Assembly (NCBI GenBank): GCA_036787815.1
Contig: DAIQOP010000082.1
Span: forward strand, 1 to 14,569
DNA from: DATBAK01 sp036787815
GTDB taxonomy: Bacteria > Actinomycetota > Acidimicrobiia > IMCC26256 > PALSA-610
Reading direction: 5' to 3'
Length of the DNA stretch: 14,569 bases
The notes below the pieces were generated by a model. That model had not been told where the DNA came from, did not search any database, and saw nothing but the letters and a program-made list of their open reading frames with translations. Position numbers and translations under genes: made by a program. Below are positions 6,844 to 12,252 of the stretch, piece by piece. Every line of letters begins with the position of its first letter. Position 1 is the first letter of the stretch.

Positions 6844-6858
6844 GGTGGTTGTGCCACC
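6844..6858. repeat. Inverted repeat GGTGG-N5-CCACC upstream of the -35 box
   Basis: GGTGG (6844-6848) and CCACC (6854-6858) form a 15-bp dyad that abuts the -35 box of the plastocyanin promoter. This is a position where an activator such as a MerR- or response-regulator-type protein could bind. It does not match the CueR or CsoR consensus as I know them. Confidence 0.35.
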
Positions 6859-6888
6859 GCGTTCCGCGGGATTGCCGAGCCTCAGTTC

Positions 6889-6912
6889 GGGGGCGGGGCC
6901 GGGGAAGGCGGG
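6889..6912 (+). other. Intergenic G-quadruplex motif
   Basis: Four G-runs of 5, 4, 4 and 3 (6889-6893, 6895-6898, 6901-6904, 6910-6912) are separated by loops of 1, 2 and 5 nt. This satisfies the canonical G3+N1-7 quadruplex rule on the plus strand. It lies about 70 bp upstream of the minus-strand -35 box, on the strand complementary to the plastocyanin template. Confidence 0.6.
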
Positions 6913-6952
6913 TCTCGGTGGCAGGGCCGGCGGCCCGGGTGCGGAGGGGAGC

Positions 6953-7069
6953 GCGCGACCTGCAGCGCGCGACGTGCAACGGGCACGCGCAACGTGCGAC
7001 GCGTGCCACGCGTGCGAGGCACGACGCGCGAGGCGCGACGTGCGAGACGCGCGCGATGCGTGCAACGTG
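6953..7069. repeat. Degenerate alternating purine-pyrimidine repeat tract
   Basis: About 115 bp made almost only of CG, GC, TG and CA steps, with recurring short words. GCGCGACGTGC occurs exactly at 6967-6977 and 7033-7043, CGTGCAACG at 6973-6981 and 7059-7067, and close variants such as CGCAACGTGCGACG and GACGCGTGC lie between. Copies are imperfect, with no fixed period. Long alternating stretches of this kind can adopt Z-DNA. No coding potential is apparent on either strand. Confidence 0.55.
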
Positions 7070-7109
7070 GGTGGTCGAGACGGTTGCCGGTCGACGCAGT
7101 CCTCATGTT

Positions 7110-7126
7110 CGACGCACGCAGCGTCG
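7110..7126. repeat. Inverted repeat CGACGC-N5-GCGTCG
   Basis: A perfect 6-bp stem with a 5-nt loop, about 115 bp upstream of the lipoprotein start and downstream of the alternating tract. It could be an operator, a terminator-like hairpin isolating the two divergent units, or chance. Confidence 0.3.
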
Positions 7127-7176
7127 TCGTGGGCGCGACAAATCGGAGGAACACACCGCGGCGGGACTTCCGGCCC

Positions 7177-7182
7177 TAGCAT
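7177..7182 (+). promoter_or_regulatory. Possible -10 box of the cytochrome operon
   Basis: TAGCAT fits TAnnnT and lies 58 bp upstream of the start codon at 7241. There is no good -35 at 16-18 bp. A GGAAC (7148-7152) upstream recalls ECF-sigma -35 boxes, but the matching -10 is absent. Weak evidence. Confidence 0.3.
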
Positions 7183-7225
7183 CGGCGACGAGCAGCCAGG
7201 AAACTGGTCCGGCTCCGACACTGCC

Positions 7226-7232
7226 GGGGGGA
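7226..7232 (+). promoter_or_regulatory. Ribosome-binding site that sets the start of the cupredoxin lipoprotein
   Basis: GGGGGGA ends 8 nt before the ATG at 7241. It selects this start over upstream in-frame codons and leaves a normal lipoprotein signal peptide at the N-terminus. Confidence 0.6.
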
Positions 7233-7240
7233 CCACGACG

Positions 7241-7795
7241 ATGAGCAATGGCGAACGGAACTCGGCTCGAGCATCTCGATGGCTCGTGATACCAGCGCTG
7301 CTGGCGCTCGGCGTCGTCGCCGGCTGCGCGGCGCCGGTTGCGAAGGGAGGCGCGGGAGACGGTGGCATCGCCGTCACGCCGCCGGCCGCCGCCGCTGCCG
7401 GCTCCGAGGTCGACATCGTCGTGAGCGACACGAAGGGCCTCGGCGGCCCGATGATCGTCAAGGCGTTCCAGAGCACCGTCAAGGCCGGCAACGTCACGTT
7501 CAAGGTCGTCAACGTCGGCACGATCGAGCACGAGCTGATCGTGCTCCAGACCGACACGCCGTTCGACAAGCTGCCGGTCGTCGACGCGGGCGACCCACCG
7601 GCACCCGTGAAGACCGGCGCCGACAAGGTCGACGAAGCCACCAACATCGGTGAGACGGGCGACCCGAACCTCAAGCCGGGCGACACGCGGATCTTCGTCA
7701 TCAAGAACATGAAGCCCGGGAAGTACGCGTTGGTGTGCAACATCGCGCTGCACTACGGCCTCGGCATGCGCGCACCCCTCACGGTTCTGCCGTGA
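7241..7795 (+). CDS. Cupredoxin-domain lipoprotein (sulfocyanin/plastocyanin-like), first gene of the cytochrome b/Rieske operon
   Basis: A 184-aa predicted lipid-anchored blue copper protein facing outward. The signal peptide (WLVIPALLALGVVAGC, 14-29) ends in a lipobox with C29 as the lipidated cysteine. An Ala/Gly/Pro-rich tether (30-54) then leads to a cupredoxin fold (about 56-184). Putative type 1 ligands are H97 (IEHELIVL), C166, H171 and M176 (CNIALHYGLGM). An insert (about 105-145, Asp/Pro/Gly-rich) sits between the two halves of the fold. Its stop overlaps the next start by 4 nt (GTGA), so it is translationally coupled to the cytochrome complex genes. This makes it a likely electron carrier for that complex, replacing or complementing soluble cytochrome c. 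Family membership is clear. The redox partner is inferred. Confidence 0.86.
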   Translation: MSNGERNSARASRWLVIPALLALGVVAGCAAPVAKGGAGDGGIAVTPPAAAAAGSEVDIVVSDTKGLGGPMIVKAFQSTVKAGNVTFKVVNVGTIEHELIVLQTDTPFDKLPVVDAGDPPAPVKTGADKVDEATNIGETGDPNLKPGDTRIFVIKNMKPGKYALVCNIALHYGLGMRAPLTVLP

Positions 7796-8022
7796 GCGAC
7801 GAGCACCCCCCCGAGATCGGCTGGCTGCGCGCGATCGCGACGGGCGTCGCCGTGCTCGTCGTCGGTATCGCCGCCGCGGTGATCGGCGCCAATCGCATCC
7901 TCACCAAGGCGCTCGGTCTGACGCGCGGCGGGCGGGTGGCGCTCGCGAGCGCGCTGTTCCTCGTCGTGACGATCGGCCTGGCCGTGCTGCTGCGGAAGCT
8001 CCAGGCGCGAGGGCTGATCTGA
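7792..8022 (+). CDS. Small two-helix membrane protein of unknown function
   Basis: A 76-aa protein with two hydrophobic segments (about 13-35 and 47-66) joined by a short basic loop (ANRILTKALGLTRGGR) and ending in a basic tail (LLRKLQARGLI). The GTG start overlaps the preceding stop as GTGA, and its own stop TGA touches the next GTG start with no gap. It is therefore embedded in the operon and expected to be made in ratio with its neighbours. I do not recognise the family. Its position suggests a small subunit or assembly factor that fixes the soluble oxidoreductase to the membrane cytochrome b, which is inference only. An upstream in-frame ATG at 7735 would overlap the lipoprotein gene by about 60 nt and is less likely. 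Confidence 0.75.
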   Translation: MSDEHPPEIGWLRAIATGVAVLVVGIAAAVIGANRILTKALGLTRGGRVALASALFLVVTIGLAVLLRKLQARGLI

Positions 8023-9843
8023 GTGCCCAAACCGCCCGTTCCCGACGCGCAGTGGCTCTGGGAGAACGAACCGTGCCGTGCCGCGTGCCCGGTGCACACC
8101 GATGCCGGCGCGTACGTCACCGCGATCGCCGAAGGGCGCTTCCGCGACGCGTACCTCACCGCGCGCGCACCCAACCCGTTCGCCTCGATCTGTGGCCGGG
8201 TGTGTGCCGCGCCCTGCGAAGCCGCGTGCCGGCGAGGCACTGTCGACGCGCCGATCGCGATCCGGGCGCTCAAGCGGTTCGTGACCGAGCAGTTCGGGGT
8301 CGAGAGCTTCGCGGCGAACACGATCTGGCACGAAGCCCACGGTCCGGTGCCGCCGGCCACGCTCGGCTCCGTCGGGGTCGTCGGCGGCGGTCCCGCCGGC
8401 CTCACCGCGGCCTACGAGCTCCGCCTCGCCGGTCACCCCGTCACGGTCTACGAAGCCGCCGACCGGCTCGGCGGGATGATGGTGCTCGGGATCCCCGAGT
8501 ACCGACTCGCGCGTGAGCTCATCAACCGTGAGATCGGCGCCGTCATCGAGCTGGGCATCGACGTCGAGCTGGGGTTCCGTGTCGGGCGCGACGCGACGAT
8601 CGAAGAGCTGCTCACGCGGCACGAGTCGCTGTTCCTCTCGATCGGCACGGGCCGCGGTCGCGACCTCGAGTTGCCGGGCCGCGAGCTCGACGGCGTGTTG
8701 AGCGCGGTCGAGTTCCTGCTGAACGTCAACCAGGGATTCAAGGTCAACCTGGGGCGGCGCGTCGTGGTGGTCGGCGGCGGCAACGTCGCGTTCGACGCGG
8801 CCCGCAGCGCGCTGCGCGCGGCCGCGGGTGGCGCCAAGGCCGGCACCGACGAGCGCGGTGCCCAGGTCGCCGGATCCGACGACGACGCCCGCCGCGGGAT
8901 GGTCACCACCCTCGACGTCGCACGTGCCGCGGCGCGCGCGGGAGTGAGCGACGTGACCGTGATCGCGCTGGAGTCGCCCGAGGAGATCCCCGCCGACGCG
9001 GAGGAGATCGAGGAGGCGACCGGCGAAGGCATCACCATCCGCTACCGCACCGGGCCCCACGGCTTCGTGGGGTTGGCCGGACGCGTCACGGGTCTCGAGA
9101 CCATCGGCGTCGAGTCGGTGTTCGATGCCGACCACCGTTTCAACCCGACCTTCCTGCCCGGCACCGAAGCGGTGCTCGAAGCCGACACGGTCATCCTCGC
9201 CGTCGGTCAGACCGCCGATCTCGATCTGCTGGGCGACATCGAGCTCGAGCGCCAGCGCGGTGGCATCAAGGTCGATCCCGTCACGCTACGGACCTCGCAC
9301 CCGCGGATCTGGGCCGGTGGCGACGTCGCCCACGGACCGCGCAACCTGATCGACGCCATCGCCGACGGTCAACGTGCGGCGGCTTCCATCCACGATCCGT
9401 CGATCGCAGGGTCGTTGGCGCCCACCAACGAGGTACGGATCGAGCTCGGCCGCCGCGACGGCTTCCGCCGCCTGGCCACGAGCTACGACGCGATCGAGCG
9501 CCAACCGATCCCGGCGACGCCGACCGACCGGCGCATCGGGTTCGCGGAGGTCGAGGTCGGCTACGACGCGCAGAGCGCCTGGGTCGAGTCGTTGCGTTGC
9601 CTGCGGTGCTTCGACAACGTGATGCTCGAACCCGATCTCTGCATCCTCTGCGGCCTCTGCGTCGACGTGTGCCCGCCGAACTGCATCACGATCGCCCGCG
9701 CCGACATCGCAGGCGTCGGCACCGAATCGCAGAGCGTGCTCCTGCTCGACGAAGACCTGTGCATCCGTTGCGGTCTCTGCGTCAATCGCTGCCCACCGGG
9801 CGCGCTGTCCATGGTCCACGCCCGAGAGGTGACCGGTGCCTGA
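8023..9843 (+). CDS. GltD/NfnB-like FAD- and NAD(P)-binding iron-sulfur oxidoreductase with C-terminal 2[4Fe-4S] ferredoxin
   Basis: A 606-aa cytoplasmic flavoprotein without a signal peptide or membrane segment. In order: an N-terminal Fe-S domain with C18, C22, C57, C61, C65 and C69; a Rossmann FAD motif GVVGGGPAGLTAAYEL (118-133); an NAD(P) Rossmann motif VVVVGGGNVAFDAARSALR (247-265); a charged insert (about 266-300) not usual in GltD; the second FAD motif RIWAGGDVAHGPRNLIDAIADGQRAA (428-453); and a ferredoxin with two CxxCxxCxxxCP motifs (540-551, 580-591), plus C526/C529. GltD/NfnB relatives pass electrons between NAD(P)H and Fe-S clusters. No glutamate-synthase large subunit is nearby. 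Its place in a cytochrome b/Rieske operon suggests it links the quinone pool to NAD(P)H or ferredoxin. GTG start directly abutting the previous stop. The 8-nt overlap with the cytochrome b gene implies coupling. Confidence 0.92.
   Translation: MPKPPVPDAQWLWENEPCRAACPVHTDAGAYVTAIAEGRFRDAYLTARAPNPFASICGRVCAAPCEAACRRGTVDAPIAIRALKRFVTEQFGVESFAANTIWHEAHGPVPPATLGSVGVVGGGPAGLTAAYELRLAGHPVTVYEAADRLGGMMVLGIPEYRLARELINREIGAVIELGIDVELGFRVGRDATIEELLTRHESLFLSIGTGRGRDLELPGRELDGVLSAVEFLLNVNQGFKVNLGRRVVVVGGGNVAFDAARSALRAAAGGAKAGTDERGAQVAGSDDDARRGMVTTLDVARAAARAGVSDVTVIALESPEEIPADAEEIEEATGEGITIRYRTGPHGFVGLAGRVTGLETIGVESVFDADHRFNPTFLPGTEAVLEADTVILAVGQTADLDLLGDIELERQRGGIKVDPVTLRTSHPRIWAGGDVAHGPRNLIDAIADGQRAAASIHDPSIAGSLAPTNEVRIELGRRDGFRRLATSYDAIERQPIPATPTDRRIGFAEVEVGYDAQSAWVESLRCLRCFDNVMLEPDLCILCGLCVDVCPPNCITIARADIAGVGTESQSVLLLDEDLCIRCGLCVNRCPPGALSMVHAREVTGA
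9824..9832 (+). promoter_or_regulatory. Ribosome-binding site for cytochrome b inside the upstream gene
   Basis: GAGAGGTGA is close to the full anti-16S complement AGGAGGTGA and sits 3 nt before the GTG at 9836. It supports that start and the 8-nt overlap with the oxidoreductase gene. Confidence 0.55.
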
Positions 9844-11215
9844 GACTCCCGATTCGACGGGCGACGGCGGGGCCGTCGCCACCAAACCGCCCCGCGACGG
9901 GCTCGAGCCCAAGATGGCGTACGCGCCGTCGGCCGGCATCGCGTCGCGCATCGCACGTTCCAACGCGTGGCGTTCGATGTTCCGCCACCCCAACCTCGAC
10001 ACGCCGCGCGGCCGCGCGCTGCAGTCGTTCTCGAACTTCTTCCTGCACCTCTACCCGGTGAAGATCCCGAAGCGCGTCCTGCGGATGCGCTACTCGTTCC
10101 GCCTCGGGTTCATCATCTCGGTGCTGTTCGGCATCCTGCTCGTCACCGGCGTGTACCTCATGTTCTTCTACACGCCGTCGGTGAACTCGGCCTACGGCGA
10201 CATGCAGCACCTGCGTACCGGTGTGGGCTTCGGCCAGCTCGTGCGCAACGTGCACCGCTGGTCGGCGCACCTCATGGTGCTCGCCGTCTTCCTCCACCTC
10301 GTGCGTACGTTCTACGCGGGCGCCTACAAGAAGCCCCGCGAGTTCAACTGGGTCATCGGCGTCATGTTGCTGCTGCTCACGCTGGGTCTGTCGTTCACCG
10401 GCTACCTGCTCCCGTGGGACCAGCTCAGCTACTGGGCCGTCACCGTGGGCACCAACCTCTGCCAGTACGTGCCGGTGTTCGGCAAGACGGTGCAGAACCT
10501 GCTCATCGGCGGCCCCCAGATCGGGCAGTCGACGCTGCTGCGCTTCTACGCGCTGCACGTCGCGGTGCTGCCGCTCAGCCTCGTGCTGATGCTGTTCATC
10601 CACATCTGGCGGGTCCGCAAGGACGGCTTCGCCGTCGAGCGCACCTCGACCGGCGCGTTCGAGGAGGAAGCGACGGCGCTGCCGGCGCCCGCGGTTCCGG
10701 CCAACGCTCCGGCACATCTCTACGGCGGTCGCACCCGGGTGCTGGGGGTGGTCGACCGTGAATCGATCACCGCGGAGGACCGATCGGTCGACGACACCGT
10801 GTTCACCTGGCCGCACATGCTCGTGCGTCACGTGGTGGTCGCGCTCGGCACGTGCGCGACGGTGCTGGCGCTCGGGGTGGCGTTCGCGGCGCCCCTGCGA
10901 GGCTTGGCGAACCCCAACCTCACTCCCGAGCCGGCCAAGGCACCGTGGTACTTCGCCGGCCTCCAGGAGCTGCTCAGCCACTTCGATCCGCTCATCGCCG
11001 GCATCCTCATCCCGACCGGCGCGGTGATCGTGCTGCTGCTGCTGCCGTACATCGACCGCAACCCGTCGACGGTGGCCCGGGAGCGCAAGGTGGCCATCGT
11101 CATCTTCTCGAGCCTGCTCGCCATCGCCGTGGTGCTGACGGTCATCGGCACGTTCTTCCGTGGTCCGGGCTGGAGCTTCATCGCCCCGTGGACCCACTCG
11201 TACATCGAGATGTAG
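9836..11215 (+). CDS. Cytochrome b of a Rieske/cytochrome b complex (fused b6 + subunit IV type)
   Basis: A 459-aa membrane subunit that oxidises quinol and binds two b hemes. A long hydrophilic N-terminus (1-85) precedes helices A-D (about 90-111, 138-158, 172-193, 237-259), a hydrophilic linker of about 65 residues, and three more helices (about 331-352, 385-404, 417-441). Bis-His pairs are H140/H154 and H241/H256. The second pair has 14 intervening residues, as in cytochrome b6, rather than 13 as in bc1. Thus the protein combines the b6 and subunit-IV parts in one chain. The Qo-site PEWY motif is replaced by KAPWYFAGLQELL (368-380), without the acidic residue. GTG start with a good ribosome-binding site. 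The Rieske gene follows after 10 bp. It is not a typical actinobacterial QcrB. Confidence 0.95.
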   Translation: MPETPDSTGDGGAVATKPPRDGLEPKMAYAPSAGIASRIARSNAWRSMFRHPNLDTPRGRALQSFSNFFLHLYPVKIPKRVLRMRYSFRLGFIISVLFGILLVTGVYLMFFYTPSVNSAYGDMQHLRTGVGFGQLVRNVHRWSAHLMVLAVFLHLVRTFYAGAYKKPREFNWVIGVMLLLLTLGLSFTGYLLPWDQLSYWAVTVGTNLCQYVPVFGKTVQNLLIGGPQIGQSTLLRFYALHVAVLPLSLVLMLFIHIWRVRKDGFAVERTSTGAFEEEATALPAPAVPANAPAHLYGGRTRVLGVVDRESITAEDRSVDDTVFTWPHMLVRHVVVALGTCATVLALGVAFAAPLRGLANPNLTPEPAKAPWYFAGLQELLSHFDPLIAGILIPTGAVIVLLLLPYIDRNPSTVARERKVAIVIFSSLLAIAVVLTVIGTFFRGPGWSFIAPWTHSYIEM

Positions 11216-11220
11216 GAGAG
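11214..11220 (+). promoter_or_regulatory. Ribosome-binding site of the Rieske gene
   Basis: AGGAGAG overlaps the TAG stop of cytochrome b and lies 5 nt before the ATG at 11226. It fixes the Rieske start there, which also places the twin-arginine motif at the N-terminus. Confidence 0.65.
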
Positions 11221-11225
11221 CCCTC

Positions 11226-11720
11226 ATGGGATCGACACGACGCGAGTTCCTGCGCAACAGCTGGAAGGCGGGTGGGGCACTGCTCGGCCTCGCCGCGGGT
11301 TGGACCACGTACGAATCGCTTCGACCGCTCGCCCTGCCCGCTGCGGGAGCGAACATCCGCCTCGGATCCGTCTCCACGTACGCACCCGAGACCGCGACCT
11401 ACGTGACCGCCGGCCGGCTGTTCGTGGCCAACACCGGCACCCGTCTGTTCGCCCTCTCGCAGAAGTGCCCGCACCTCGGTTGCCGCATCCCGTTCTGCGA
11501 GTCGTCGGGCCACTTCGAGTGCCCGTGCCACGGTTCGAAGTACGACATCGGCGGTGAGTGGATCACGGGCCCGTCGCCCCGCGGCATGGATCGCTTCCCG
11601 CTCTCGCTCGACGGCGACACGGTGGTGGTCGACACCTCGAAGACGTTGACCGGGCCCGAGCGAGGCGCCAAGCAGTACTTCAAACCCGCCAAGGGTCCCT
11701 CCTGCGCACCGAAAGCCTGA
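11226..11720 (+). CDS. Rieske [2Fe-2S] protein of the cytochrome b complex
   Basis: A 164-aa subunit that takes one electron from quinol at the Qo site and passes it to the cytochrome or cupredoxin. The N-terminus has a twin-arginine motif (STRREFLRN, 3-11) and a single hydrophobic segment (about 14-28) that probably remains as the anchor. The cluster motifs are CPHLGC (81-86) and CPCHGS (99-104). The ligands are C81, H83, C99 and H102, with C86-C101 as the expected disulfide. An extra Cys (C91) lies between the boxes. The short, single-anchor form resembles b6f/bc-type Rieske proteins and not the larger three-helix QcrA of mycobacteria. Operon position is between cytochrome b and cytochrome c. 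Confidence 0.96.
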   Translation: MGSTRREFLRNSWKAGGALLGLAAGWTTYESLRPLALPAAGANIRLGSVSTYAPETATYVTAGRLFVANTGTRLFALSQKCPHLGCRIPFCESSGHFECPCHGSKYDIGGEWITGPSPRGMDRFPLSLDGDTVVVDTSKTLTGPERGAKQYFKPAKGPSCAPKA

Positions 11721-11724
11721 GCCG

Positions 11725-12195
11725 ATGCCCGCCGAGCGACCGAGTCCACCACCATTCGAGGCGGCCGACCTCGAGCGCAGCCTCGACCGCTACCTCATGT
11801 GGGGTCTCGTGTTCATGGTCGTGTTGATCGTCGGTTTCGTCGCCTACCGCGCGCGTGAGCCCCAGTTGCGCCGGGACGCGACCGCTTCGCAGCAGAAGTC
11901 GTACCGCGACATCGGCACCCAACTCTTCGCGACCAACTGCTCGGGATGTCACGGCAAGAACGCCATCGGCGGCAGCGGTCCGGTGCTCAACGCCAAGGAA
12001 TTCCTGAAGTCGACGACCGACGGTCAGATCCGCGGTCTCGTGGCGGGCGGGGTGCCCGGCACCGAGATGCCGGCGTGGAGCCTCGCGTTCGGCGGCACGT
12101 TGACCGACGAGCAGATCCTCGAGATCACGACGTATCTCCGCGCCCTCGAACCCAAGGCGCCGAGCGTTCCCACCTGGCGCAGCGGCCGCGCGTAA
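11725..12195 (+). CDS. Membrane-anchored monoheme cytochrome c
   Basis: A 156-aa protein with an N-terminal uncleaved anchor (helix about 25-41) following a short cytoplasmic Pro-rich tail, and an outer class I cytochrome c domain (about 58-142). The heme is attached at CSGCH (72-76). The distal ligand is probably M115 in GTEMPAW, and the C-terminal helix ILEITTYLRAL (131-141) is typical. It is the last gene of the operon, 4 bp after the Rieske stop and 18 bp before a strong hairpin. It should accept electrons from the Rieske centre and hand them to a terminal oxidase or copper protein. No oxidase of the heme-copper type is in the window. Confidence 0.95.
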   Translation: MPAERPSPPPFEAADLERSLDRYLMWGLVFMVVLIVGFVAYRAREPQLRRDATASQQKSYRDIGTQLFATNCSGCHGKNAIGGSGPVLNAKEFLKSTTDGQIRGLVAGGVPGTEMPAWSLAFGGTLTDEQILEITTYLRALEPKAPSVPTWRSGRA

Positions 12196-12213
12196 CGGCG
12201 ACCTCGGCGGTGA

Positions 12214-12249
12214 GAGAGCTGGTGCCGGGCGGACCCGGCACCGGCTCTC
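12214..12249. terminator. Strong bidirectional hairpin between converging operons
   Basis: A 16-bp stem (12214-12229 pairing with 12234-12249) with loop CGGA has a single T/G position, a wobble when transcribed rightward. It begins 18 bp after the cytochrome c stop and ends 3 bp before the stop of the minus-strand surface-protein gene. There is no T-run on either side, as is common for actinobacterial terminators. It probably ends both transcripts. Confidence 0.85.
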
Positions 12250-12252
12250 CCG

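Larger units (their letters stand above)
6777..7240. other. Divergent intergenic region between the copper operon and the cytochrome operon
   Basis: 464 bp with no convincing gene. From left to right it holds the minus-strand leader and promoter of the plastocyanin gene, an inverted repeat, a G-rich quadruplex motif, about 115 bp of degenerate alternating purine-pyrimidine repeats, a hairpin and the leader of the cupredoxin-lipoprotein gene. It is unusually long for this otherwise tightly packed window. An open frame crosses it in phase with the lipoprotein gene from 6815, but its product is low-complexity and would bury the lipoprotein signal. Confidence 0.7.

Noticed and set aside
6815..7240. 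N-terminal extension of the cupredoxin lipoprotein back to 6815
   Set aside because: It would add 142 low-complexity residues before the lipoprotein signal and would ignore the ribosome-binding site at 7226-7232.
7753..9135. Minus-strand open frame opposite the flavoprotein gene
   Set aside because: Asp/Arg/Gly-biased shadow with no recognisable motif. The plus strand encodes full FAD and Fe-S motifs.
8023..9843. Glutamate synthase small subunit (gltD)
   Set aside because: No large subunit is nearby, a C-terminal 2[4Fe-4S] ferredoxin and a Rossmann-domain insert are present, and the gene is coupled to cytochrome b.
9782..11377. Minus-strand open frame of over 500 codons opposite cytochrome b
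   Set aside because: It crosses three real genes and has only biased His/Arg/Glu composition, a common artefact in high-GC DNA.
9836..12195. Canonical actinobacterial qcrCAB operon
   Set aside because: Gene order, single-heme cytochrome c, short single-anchor Rieske and b6-like heme spacing differ from the diheme QcrC and three-helix QcrA type.
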